Both the position numbers and the translations under genes were made by a program. A DNA stretch of 41,303 nt, from positions 1 to 41,303 of the forward strand of contig NZ_WHTD01000065.1 in NCBI RefSeq assembly GCF_009379765.1, written 5' to 3'. The notes beneath the pieces were generated by a model. It did no database searches, was not told where the DNA came from, and saw nothing but the letters and a program-made list of their open reading frames with translations. Of this stretch, positions 1 through 6,847 are shown piece after piece; position 1 is the stretch's first letter, and each line of letters opens with the position of its first letter. The DNA comes from Actinophytocola sp. Its GTDB lineage: Bacteria > Actinomycetota > Actinomycetes > Mycobacteriales > Pseudonocardiaceae.

Positions 1-81
1 CTGCCGCTCATCCAAGTGCGGCAGGATCGTCCCGAACTTCGCCGCCAGGACCTGCTCATCGATCTCCACGACCATGGCCAT
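1..81 (-). CDS. N-terminal fragment of an ISAzo13-type transposase, cut by the window edge
   Basis: The minus strand reads from an ATG at 81 (a second in-frame ATG lies at 75) into a 27-codon N-terminus containing EIDEQVLAAKF and PHLDERQ. I recognise this as the usual start of ISAzo13-family (DDE) transposases. The gene continues beyond base 1, so its completeness cannot be judged. The bases just upstream (82-145) are noticeably richer in A+T than anything nearby, as expected for the terminal region of an insertion element or an IS/host junction. No terminal inverted repeat can be confirmed without the other end. The family call rests on a short match. Confidence 0.55.
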   Translation of the reverse strand, partial: MAMVVEIDEQVLAAKFGTILPHLDERQ

Positions 82-179
82 ACCAGAACCATGACAGAAC
101 AATCACGACATGTACAAGTTAATTTGAGACAATTCCTAAGGTCCCTGCGTCGCATGTCGAGTCGGGGCAGGAGTTGGGT

Positions 180-953
180 ATGAACCAGGTACGGATGTCC
201 ACTGTCGCCAAGGTGACCGGGGCCGTCGCGGTGGTCATGGTGTTGGCCGGCGGGTCCTACGCGGCCGGTGACTCGTCCACATCGGACGGTCACGGGTCGC
301 GGGAGCCGGTCAACCTCGGGCAGGTCAAGAACGACGTCAAGGCCTACTACGGCGACGCCACGGACGCCGACCGGCACCACCACGCCTCGCCGGACAGCGA
401 CTGGGCGCGGGACACCGCGCGGCAGGTCGACCAGGCGCGCCGGGACCTCCGGCGCGCGCTCGACCACCACGTCGCGCACCCGGCGATCGTGCTCGACGTC
501 GACGACACCTCCGAGCTCACCTACGGGCTCAACGCCGACAACGACTTCGGCTACGACCCGGTCGAGGCCGAGCACGCCATCAACACCGGGCAGTACCCGG
601 CGATCGAACCCACCCTGCGGTTCGCCAACTGGGCCGCGCAGCGCGGGGCCCAGGTCTTCTTCGTCACCGGCCGCCCGGAGCACCAGCGCGCGGCGACGCT
701 GAAGAACCTGGCCGACGAGGGCTACCCGGCGCCGGCCGACGCGTTCCTCAAGCCGGAGGGCACCGCGCCCGACTGGCTGCCGTGCGGGCTGACCTGCAGC
801 ACGATCGACTACAAGGCCAACACCAGGGCGCACATCGAGTCCGCGTACCGCGTGACCGTCGTGGTCAACATGGGCGACCAGTTCAGCGACCTGAAGGGCG
901 GCCACGCCGAGCACCCGGTCAAGCTCCCCAACCCGATGTACTACCTGCCCTGA
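180..953 (+). CDS. Secreted HAD-family acid phosphatase (class B-like)
   Basis: Predicted exported phosphomonoesterase of the plant/bacterial acid phosphatase branch of the HAD superfamily. After a Sec-type signal (Arg/Lys n-region, hydrophobic VTGAVAVVMVLAGG, Ala-rich cleavage zone near residue 30) all four HAD motifs are visible: motif I IVLDVDDTSE with the nucleophile and acid/base Asp, motif II FFVTGRPE, motif III Lys in IDYKANTRAH, and motif IV VVNMGDQFSD. The ATG at 180 is preferred over an in-frame TTG at 174 because AGGAG lies at 169-173 with good spacing. It is followed by a convergent decayed gene whose end overlaps its 3' end by about 13 nt. The substrate cannot be told from sequence; the class assignment is by motif only. 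Confidence 0.88.
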   Translation: MNQVRMSTVAKVTGAVAVVMVLAGGSYAAGDSSTSDGHGSREPVNLGQVKNDVKAYYGDATDADRHHHASPDSDWARDTARQVDQARRDLRRALDHHVAHPAIVLDVDDTSELTYGLNADNDFGYDPVEAEHAINTGQYPAIEPTLRFANWAAQRGAQVFFVTGRPEHQRAATLKNLADEGYPAPADAFLKPEGTAPDWLPCGLTCSTIDYKANTRAHIESAYRVTVVVNMGDQFSDLKGGHAEHPVKLPNPMYYLP

Positions 954-2163
954 CGGCCGCTCGGGCGGCGGAACGACGACCTGGTGCCGCGCAGGTACAT
1001 GCAGACCACCGCGACGAGAACCACCGCCGTGTACGCCAGCGACGTCCGGCGCTGACGGCCACCCGCAGGTCGCCGAGCAGCGCGTCGGTCACGGCGGTCG
1101 AGACGAACACGGCGTAGGCGAGGGCGACCATGGCGACCAGGACGGACGCCGTGGCCACCCGGTCGATCGTCTCGTCCGTCGCCGCGGGGTCGCGGGTGGT
1201 GGCCAGCCGGGCGAACTCCACCCGCATCCGCTCGAGCTCGGTCGACGCCAGCGCCGCGGTCGCGCCGGCCAGCACGCTGCCCAGCAGCCAGCACCAGAAC
1301 GACACCGCGACCACCCGCGGTCGGGGCAGGAGGTTGCGGACGAAGACGATCAGGTCACCGGCGTCGGTGACGAGGCCCGTGGCCCGCGCGGCCTCCACGG
1401 TGTCGGCGAGAGCGACCGGCCCGGTGTCGAGCAACGCGCAGAGCACCTCGGCGTCGAGCGGCGGCCCCCAGGGTCATCGCCTCGAGCGGGCCGTAGATCC
1501 GCGGGTCCAACGCCTCGAGCAGGTACCTGAGCCGCTCGGCGGGCCCGGGGAGACCGAGACGCGCTGCGGGCGGCGGAACCGGCCCGGGTGGCGGGGGTCG
1601 AACCGCCCGATGTCCAGCATCGCCTGGGTGACCAGGCCGACGAACATCGGCAGGCCGCCCGACTGCTCGTGCACCAGGGCGACGAGGGCGTCGGGCGGCG
1701 GGCACCCGACGCGGCGGGCGACATGCGCGGCGACCTCCTCCCGACCGAGGTGGGCGAGCACATCGGCGAGTGGTGCCGGGACACCTGGGCGCCGAGCGAG
1801 GAGAGCCCGTCCGGTCGCGGCCACGGACGGTAAGTAACCACCATGCGGATGTCGTCGGCCCGTGCCCGCTCCCGCAGGGCGGCGAGCGCGTCGGGGTCGA
1901 GCCGGTGTGCGTCGTCCACCAGCACCGGCAAGTCCGCCGGTCACCGCCGAGATGTCGCTGTCCCGGCCGATGTGCGGTGCCGCGACGCCCGCCCCTTCGT
2001 ACGCGGCCGCGATGGCCTTGATCAGCAAGGACTTGCCTGTGCCCCCGGGTCCGACGATGGCCGCGGTCAGCGGTTCGTCCGGTCCCGCCGCGATCTGCCG
2101 GAGGATCCAGCCCGCCGCGGGCACGACCGGTTCGGCATGTGCCACGGGCGGTATGCGCACCAC
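941..2163 (-). pseudogene. Chimeric pseudogene: LuxR-type AAA ATPase regulator front joined to a membrane-protein tail
   Basis: Reading leftwards, recognisable blocks occur in different frames. A GTG at 2163 or 2160, after GGAGGGGAGG, begins a segment with Walker A (IVGPGGTGKSLL). It is followed, after frame changes, by a Walker-B-like VLVDDAHRLDPDAL, a helical stretch (LGREEVAAHVARRVGC), LRYLLEALDPRIYGPLEAMT and LLDTGPVALADTVEAARATG. These are typical of ATPase domains in large LuxR/MalT-type regulators. No C-terminal HTH is present. Instead, near 1335, the frame runs into SFWCWLLGSVLAGATAAL, a second membrane segment, and after another shift YTAVVLVAVVCMYL, a small polytopic membrane protein. 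At least four frame changes make sequencing error an unlikely sole cause. The join suggests a deletion between two neighbouring genes. Confidence 0.75.
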
Positions 2164-2230
2164 ACCGGCCTCCCCTCCGTCGGGCGTGCCTCCCCCTTTG
2201 TCGGTTACCGAGCGTGGTCCATTACCCGGG

Positions 2231-3475
2231 TCAGCCGAGCAGCGGCGCCACCGCGGCGGCGACCGCGAGCAGCCGGTCGTCCCCGCCGTCCGGTACCGAC
2301 AGGAGCACGCTGCCGCGCAGGCCGGCGTGCGGCAGCGCGCCGTGCGGCAGCGCGACACCGGGCAGCCCCAGGTAGCTCAGCAGCATCGTGGTGCGCAGGA
2401 CGCGGCGGTTGACGGACTCCATCCGGTCCAGGTCGGCCAGCAGCGGGGCCACCGGCGGAGCGGGGTCGCGGACGGTCGGGCAGAGCAGGACCGCCCCGGC
2501 CAGCTCGCCGGCGAGGCGGCGGCGCAGCGGGCCGAGGGCGGCGCGCAGCACGGGCTCGCCGGCCGGGTCGTACCGGCTCAACCGCCGCAGCACCAGGGGG
2601 TCGATGCCGTCGGGACGGTCGAGCAGGTGACCGTAGCGCCGGACGGCCTCGGCGACGGCCAGCACGCCGTGCCGGTCCATCAGCCCCTGGGCCTCGATGA
2701 GCGCGGGCAGCGGCCGCCGCTCGACGTCCACTCCGGACTTCTCCAATGTGGACAGTGCGGACCGGAAGGTGGCGGCGATCTCGGGGGCGCAGTCCTCGAC
2801 CAGCTCCCCGGCCGGCACGACCGCCCGGAACGGCTCGGCGGCGACCGGTCGGGCCGGCACCCCGCGCAGGGCCGCGTCCGCCGCCACGACGTGGGCCATG
2901 TCGCGGGCGAACACACCGACGCAGTCGAAGCTCGGGGACAGCGCCAGCATGCCGGTCCGGTCGTGGCGCGCCACGCTGGACCTGAACCCGACGAGCCCGC
3001 AGAACGCCGCCGGCACCCGGACCGAGCCGGACGTGTCGGTGCCGACCGCGAGGTCCACGATCCCGTCCGCGACGGCGACCGCCGAGCCGGACGAAGAGCC
3101 GCCGGGGACGCGGTCCGGCGCGAGCGGGTTGACCGGGTTGCCGAAGTGCGGGTTGAGCCCCAGCCCGGAGAACGCGAGCTCGCTCAGGTTGGTCTTGCCG
3201 AGGCACACCGCTCCTGCCGCCGCCAGGTTGGCCACCACCGGCGCGTCGGCCACGGCGACCGGCGCGTCCCGCCGGGTCGCGGATCCGTTCGTGCTCCGCG
3301 TCCCCTCGACGTCGAACAGGTCCTTCCACGCCACCGGCATCCCGTCGAGCGGGCCGAGTGGCTGCCGCCGTGCCGCGCTCGCCGCGGCTTCGCGCAGCGC
3401 GCGTTCCCCGGTCAGCGCGATGAACGCGCTGGACTCCCCCGCCCGCCGCAGGGCACTCCGCAGCTCACCCGGCAC
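2231..3475 (-). CDS. Amidase (amidase-signature family)
   Basis: A 414-residue amidohydrolase of the amidase-signature family, which hydrolyses C-N amide bonds with a Ser-cisSer-Lys triad. The sequence shows the Lys in GMPVAWKDLFDVEG, the glycine/serine-rich GGSSSGSAVAVADG, and GTDTSGSVRVPAAFCG carrying the cis-Ser and nucleophile Ser. I place the start at the GTG at 3475, because GGAAGGAG lies 5-6 nt upstream and homology to the family begins right after it; an upstream in-frame start at 3559 would run into the divergent promoter region. It is a little shorter than the usual 450-500 residues. No gatB/gatC or urea-metabolism partner lies nearby, so a stand-alone amidase acting on a small amide is more likely than a GatA. 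It is divergent from the methyltransferase at 3586. Confidence 0.85.
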   Translation of the reverse strand: MPGELRSALRRAGESSAFIALTGERALREAAASAARRQPLGPLDGMPVAWKDLFDVEGTRSTNGSATRRDAPVAVADAPVVANLAAAGAVCLGKTNLSELAFSGLGLNPHFGNPVNPLAPDRVPGGSSSGSAVAVADGIVDLAVGTDTSGSVRVPAAFCGLVGFRSSVARHDRTGMLALSPSFDCVGVFARDMAHVVAADAALRGVPARPVAAEPFRAVVPAGELVEDCAPEIAATFRSALSTLEKSGVDVERRPLPALIEAQGLMDRHGVLAVAEAVRRYGHLLDRPDGIDPLVLRRLSRYDPAGEPVLRAALGPLRRRLAGELAGAVLLCPTVRDPAPPVAPLLADLDRMESVNRRVLRTTMLLSYLGLPGVALPHGALPHAGLRGSVLLSVPDGGDDRLLAVAAAVAPLLG

Positions 3476-3585
3476 ACCCGCTCCTTCCGGTCCGCTGTTG
3501 CTGTTTCGGCAACGAGGTTTGCCAGGATCGCACGGGCGTGGGCATGGTGGTCGGCACAAGCACCGTACGAGCCGAGGGGACCACC

Positions 3586-4188
3586 ATGGACCAACAGTTC
3601 TGGGAGGACAAGTACCGCGAGCAGGACCAGCTGTGGAGCGGCGCGCCGAACGGGGTGCTCGTCGTCGAGGCGGCCGACCTGGCGCCGGGACGGGCGCTCG
3701 ACCTCGGCTGCGGCGAGGGCGGGGACGCCATCTGGCTCGCCGAGCGCGGCTGGCTGGTCACCGCGGTCGACATCTCCCGCGTCGCGCTCGACCGGGCCGC
3801 GGTGCTCGGTGCGTCCGTGGCCGGCAAGGTCACCTGGACGCACGCCGACCTGACCGTCACCGCACCGCCCGCCGGTACGTTCGACCTCGTGGCCGCGCTG
3901 TACTTCCCGATCCCGCACCAGCCGGAGCACACCGCGCTCCTGCGCCTGCTGGCCGCGGTCGCCTCTGGCGGCACCCTGCTCGTCGGCGGCCACGACCTCG
4001 ACGGCCACCAGCACCACCACGACGCCGCGTTCGACGCGTCCCAGTACTACGTGCCGGCCGAGATCGCCGAGCTCCTGGACGACAGCTGGACCGTCGTCAC
4101 CAACGAGACCCGCCCGCGCACCTCGCCCGCCCCGCCCGGCTCCGGCCACATCGACGACGTCGTGCTCCGCGCCGTGCGCCGGCCCTGA
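3586..4188 (+). CDS. Class I SAM-dependent methyltransferase, TehB-like
   Basis: A 200-residue methyltransferase of the TehB/thiopurine-methyltransferase-like group. The N-terminus (FWEDKYREQDQLWSGAPN) is characteristic, followed by the SAM-binding motif I ALDLGCGEGGDAIWLAERG, an acidic motif II VTAVDIS, and the HADLT and YFPIPH segments that mark post-I and motif IV positions. The start is the ATG at 3586, preceded by GAGGGG; upstream in-frame ATGs lack a ribosome site. Homologues methylate small soft nucleophiles such as tellurite, thiols or halides; no substrate is evident here. The 110-bp gap to the amidase gene should hold both divergent promoters. Confidence 0.83.
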   Translation: MDQQFWEDKYREQDQLWSGAPNGVLVVEAADLAPGRALDLGCGEGGDAIWLAERGWLVTAVDISRVALDRAAVLGASVAGKVTWTHADLTVTAPPAGTFDLVAALYFPIPHQPEHTALLRLLAAVASGGTLLVGGHDLDGHQHHHDAAFDASQYYVPAEIAELLDDSWTVVTNETRPRTSPAPPGSGHIDDVVLRAVRRP

Positions 4189-4191
4189 CGG

Positions 4192-4693
4192 TCAGCGGCC
4201 GCCGACGCGGTCGGACACGGACCCGAACACCCGCGCGGAGGTTGGGCGATGACTGAGCCGCTCCATCAGGTGCAGCGTCGCGTAGGACAGGGTGTCGCGC
4301 GGCTCGGCGGACTCGAGCGGCCCGAACGCGTCGTTCGCCACCGGCTCGGGCAGCCAGGGACCGGGGTAGGCCTCCCTGGTCACCCGGGCCGAGCGGAGCT
4401 GGTCGAGCGCGAGCCGGGACACGACGGTCACGAGGAACGCCCTGGGCTCGCGGATCTGCGACCGGTCGGTACGCAGCCAGCGCAGGTACGCCTCCTGGAC
4501 CACGTCCTCGGCGTCCCACATGCTGCCGAGCGGTCCAGCGCGTCGGCTACCTGAGCCGTGGCACCCGTCCGCGCCAACTCGCCGACCCGGCCGAGGTCCG
4601 GACCAGCCCGACCACCTCGGGCCCGACGGCGGTGAGCAGCGGCACGAGGCGGCTGCCGATCACGCCGGTGGCTCCGGCGACGAGAACTCGCAT
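4192..4693 (-). pseudogene. Deletion scar: NAD(P)-epimerase N-terminus fused to a SigJ/ECF41-type sigma fragment
   Basis: The minus strand starts at an ATG at 4693 behind an intact AAGGGG ribosome site and encodes a Rossmann N-terminus, MRVLVAGATGVIGSRLVPLL, of an NmrA/epimerase-like protein. After a frame change come ELARTGATAQVADALDR, still epimerase. At about 4527 the sequence jumps into GSMWDAEDVVQEAYLRW, the region 2 helix of a SigJ-like ECF sigma factor, continuing with REPRAFLVTVVSRLALDQL and LSYATLHLMERLS before stopping at 4192. The sigma front (about 30 residues), its region 4 and its SnoaL-like tail are missing, as is most of the epimerase. ECF41 sigma genes are commonly next to epimerase/oxidoreductase/carboxymuconolactone decarboxylase genes, so this is best read as an ancestral neighbour pair collapsed by deletion. 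Not functional. Confidence 0.78.
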
Positions 4694-4806
4694 GATCACC
4701 CCTTGGTCGCCCGCCCGGCGGGTTCCGGACGCGAAGGCTGGCATCAGGACGGGCGAGGCCGTCGCCGCGTGACCGGTCCGGCTGTGACCCGGGTCGCGGG
4801 AATGCT

Positions 4807-4841
4807 TTTACATCGTTGATACAACGTTGTAAATTTGACCG
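4807..4841 (+). promoter_or_regulatory. 27-bp palindromic LacI-type operator containing a leaderless promoter
   Basis: Positions 4807-4833 form a near-perfect palindrome of the form TTTACA-w-CGTTG-www-CAACG-w-TGTAAA; every non-matching position is an A/T. The outer left arm TTTACA resembles a -35 box. Seventeen bases on, TAAATT (4830-4835) is a plausible -10 box, and six bases later lies the GTG start of the LacI-type gene at 4842. No ribosome-binding site separates them, so the transcript may be leaderless. A repressor on the palindrome would cover the whole promoter. This predicts autoregulation, and control of the downstream glycosidases if co-transcribed. Confidence 0.72.
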
Positions 4842-5840
4842 GTGGCCACGCTCAAGGACGTTGCGGACCTCGCCGGTGTGTCGGTGAAGACCGTGTCCAA
4901 CGTGGTCAACGGCTACGACTTCGTGAAGCCGGAGAACCGGCGCCGGGTCGAGGACGCGCTCACCGCCACCGGGTACCGGCCCAACGTCGGGGCCCGCAAC
5001 CTGCGCCGAGGGCGGACCGGCTTCATCGCGCTCGTCGTGCCGGAGCTCAGCATCCCGTACTTCGGCGAGCTCGCCGGTGGGATCATCGCGGCCGCGCAGC
5101 GGCACGACTGGAGCGTCCTGATCGAACAGACCCTGGGCGCGCGTGACCGGGAGCGGGACGCGGTGGGCGCGCTCGGGCCGCACATGGTCGACGGCGCGAT
5201 CGTCAGCCCGCAGGCCATCGAGGCCGCGGACCTCGCGGGGATGGCACCCAGGGTGCCGGTGGTGCTGCTCGGCGAGCATCCCCTCGCGCTTCCGCTCGAC
5301 CACGTGGGGATCGACAACGTCGACGCCGCGTACACCGCGGTCCGGCATCTGCTCGACATCGGGCGGCGCCGGATCGCGGCCATCGGGCAGCACCCCACCC
5401 GCGGCACGGCGACCCAGCGGCTCGCCGGGTACCGGCAGGCGCTCACCGAAGCCGGGCTGGCGGTGCGCCCGGAGCTGGTGGCGCCCGCGCTTCGATACCA
5501 CTACAGCGACGGCGCCGAGGCGATGGCACGCCTGCTCGAGCTTCCCGAACCACCCGATGCGGTGTTCTGCTTCAACGACATGCTCGCGCTCGGCGCGATC
5601 CGGGCCGCGGCGGACGGGGGTCACCAAGTCCCGGACGACGTCGCGATCGTCGGGTTCGACAACGCCGAGCTCAGTGCCTACAGCCTTCCGTCGCTCACCA
5701 CGATCGCTCCGGACAAGGCGGCACTCGCCCGGGCCGCGGTCGATCTCGTGCACCGCCGCGCGGGCATCTCGGAACAGTTCGCCCCCGAGGAGGTCCGCAT
5801 CCCGTTCACCCTCGAGATCCGCGAGAGCACCACCGCATAA
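4842..5840 (+). CDS. LacI-family transcriptional regulator of the glycosidase locus
   Basis: A 332-residue LacI/GalR regulator. Residues 2-50 form the helix-turn-helix and hinge (TLKDVADLAGVSVKTVSNVV, then RRVEDALTATGYRPNVGARN). The rest is the periplasmic-binding-like effector domain with GFIALVVPELSIPYFGEL, the DHVGIDN segment, FCFNDMLALGAIRAA and DVAIVGFDNAELSAY. Start is the GTG at 4842, directly after the palindromic operator with no Shine-Dalgarno, so leaderless translation is likely. Fifty-six bases separate its stop from the GH127-like gene, then GH76 and GH2 follow in the same direction, so it is the likely local sugar-responsive repressor. The effector is unknown; an arabinose- or mannose-containing oligosaccharide is an inference from the enzymes. 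Confidence 0.93.
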   Translation: MATLKDVADLAGVSVKTVSNVVNGYDFVKPENRRRVEDALTATGYRPNVGARNLRRGRTGFIALVVPELSIPYFGELAGGIIAAAQRHDWSVLIEQTLGARDRERDAVGALGPHMVDGAIVSPQAIEAADLAGMAPRVPVVLLGEHPLALPLDHVGIDNVDAAYTAVRHLLDIGRRRIAAIGQHPTRGTATQRLAGYRQALTEAGLAVRPELVAPALRYHYSDGAEAMARLLELPEPPDAVFCFNDMLALGAIRAAADGGHQVPDDVAIVGFDNAELSAYSLPSLTTIAPDKAALARAAVDLVHRRAGISEQFAPEEVRIPFTLEIRESTTA

Positions 5841-5896
5841 CCGCCCCACCCAACAGAACAGCACCGCACCAGGCCCTCCCTGCACCTGGAGCAGAC

Positions 5897-6847
5897 ATGC
5901 CGGTACACCGTCGTACTGTCCTCAACGGCGGTGCGCTCGCCGCGAGCGCCGCCCTCCTCCCCCTGCGCGCCGCGGATGCCGCACCCGTGGCCGCCGGGTA
6001 CCTCGCCAACCGGGCGCCGCTGCGGCCCGCGGCGTTCCTGCGGCTCCCGCCCGGCGCGGTCCGCGCCGAAGGATGGCTCGCCACCCAGCTCGACCGCCAG
6101 GTCGACGGGATCAACGGCCGCTACGAGCAGCTCTCCCACTTCCTGCGCTTCGACCGGACCGGGTGGGTCCACCCGGAGCTCGGTGGCTGGGAGGAGGTGC
6201 CGTACTGGCTGCGCGGCTTCGGCGACCTCGGCTACGTGACCGGCGACGCCCGCGTGCTGGCCGACACGCAGCGGTGGGTCGAGGCGGTGCTCGCCACCCA
6301 GGCGGCCGACGGGTTCTTCGGTCCCACGGCCCTGCGTGGCTCGCTGAACGGGCACGCGGACCTGTGGCCGCACATGCCGATGCTGCACGCGCTGCGGTCC
6401 TGGGCCAAGTACCACGGCGACACCCGGATGGACACCGCGCTCACCCGGTTCTTCGGCTTCATGGCCGGGCAACCGGACGCGGTGTTCGCCGACGGCCGGG
6501 GCGCGACCCGGTGGGGCGACACGGTCGACGTCGTCTGCTGGCTGTACAACCGGACCGGCGACGCGACCCTGCTCGACCTCGTCCACCGCATCCACCGGTA
6601 CTCCGCGAACTGGGCCGGCACCGTCGCGAGCCCGCACAACGTCAACATCGCGCAGGGCTTCCGGGAGCCCGCCCAGTACTGGGTGCTATCCGGGGACGAC
6701 GCGCACCGGGCCGCGAGCTACCGCAGGTACGACGAGATCATGGCGGCGTACGGCCAGTTTCCCGGCGGCGGGTTCGCCGGCGACGAGAACGCCAGGCCCG
6801 GGTTCGACGACACCGGCACGGCCGATCACCTCTGGAGGCTCCTGTGA
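5897..6847 (+). CDS. GH127-like beta-L-arabinofuranosidase, Tat-exported, C-terminally truncated
   Basis: The first about 300 residues match the (alpha/alpha)6-barrel front of GH127/DUF1680 enzymes (beta-L-arabinofuranosidase group): FLRLPPGAVRAEGWLATQL, EVPYWLRGFGDLGYVTGD, DGFFGP, YGQFPGGGFAGDEN. A twin-arginine signal is present (HRRTVLNGGALAASAALL). In this family the sequence after GDEN normally runs into a Cys-containing ETC segment bearing the nucleophilic cysteine, then about 250-300 more residues. Here the protein ends 19 residues after GDEN and the expected Cys is absent, so it is unlikely to be catalytic. The ribosome site is GGAG at 5887-5892, and the stop overlaps the next start as GTGA. 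Probably an internal deletion product rather than a new short family. Confidence 0.75.
   Translation: MPVHRRTVLNGGALAASAALLPLRAADAAPVAAGYLANRAPLRPAAFLRLPPGAVRAEGWLATQLDRQVDGINGRYEQLSHFLRFDRTGWVHPELGGWEEVPYWLRGFGDLGYVTGDARVLADTQRWVEAVLATQAADGFFGPTALRGSLNGHADLWPHMPMLHALRSWAKYHGDTRMDTALTRFFGFMAGQPDAVFADGRGATRWGDTVDVVCWLYNRTGDATLLDLVHRIHRYSANWAGTVASPHNVNIAQGFREPAQYWVLSGDDAHRAASYRRYDEIMAAYGQFPGGGFAGDENARPGFDDTGTADHLWRLL

Noticed and set aside
1862..4256. Long plus-strand frames opposite the amidase and pseudogene
   Set aside because: Compositional shadows; the minus-strand amidase carries the full catalytic signature.
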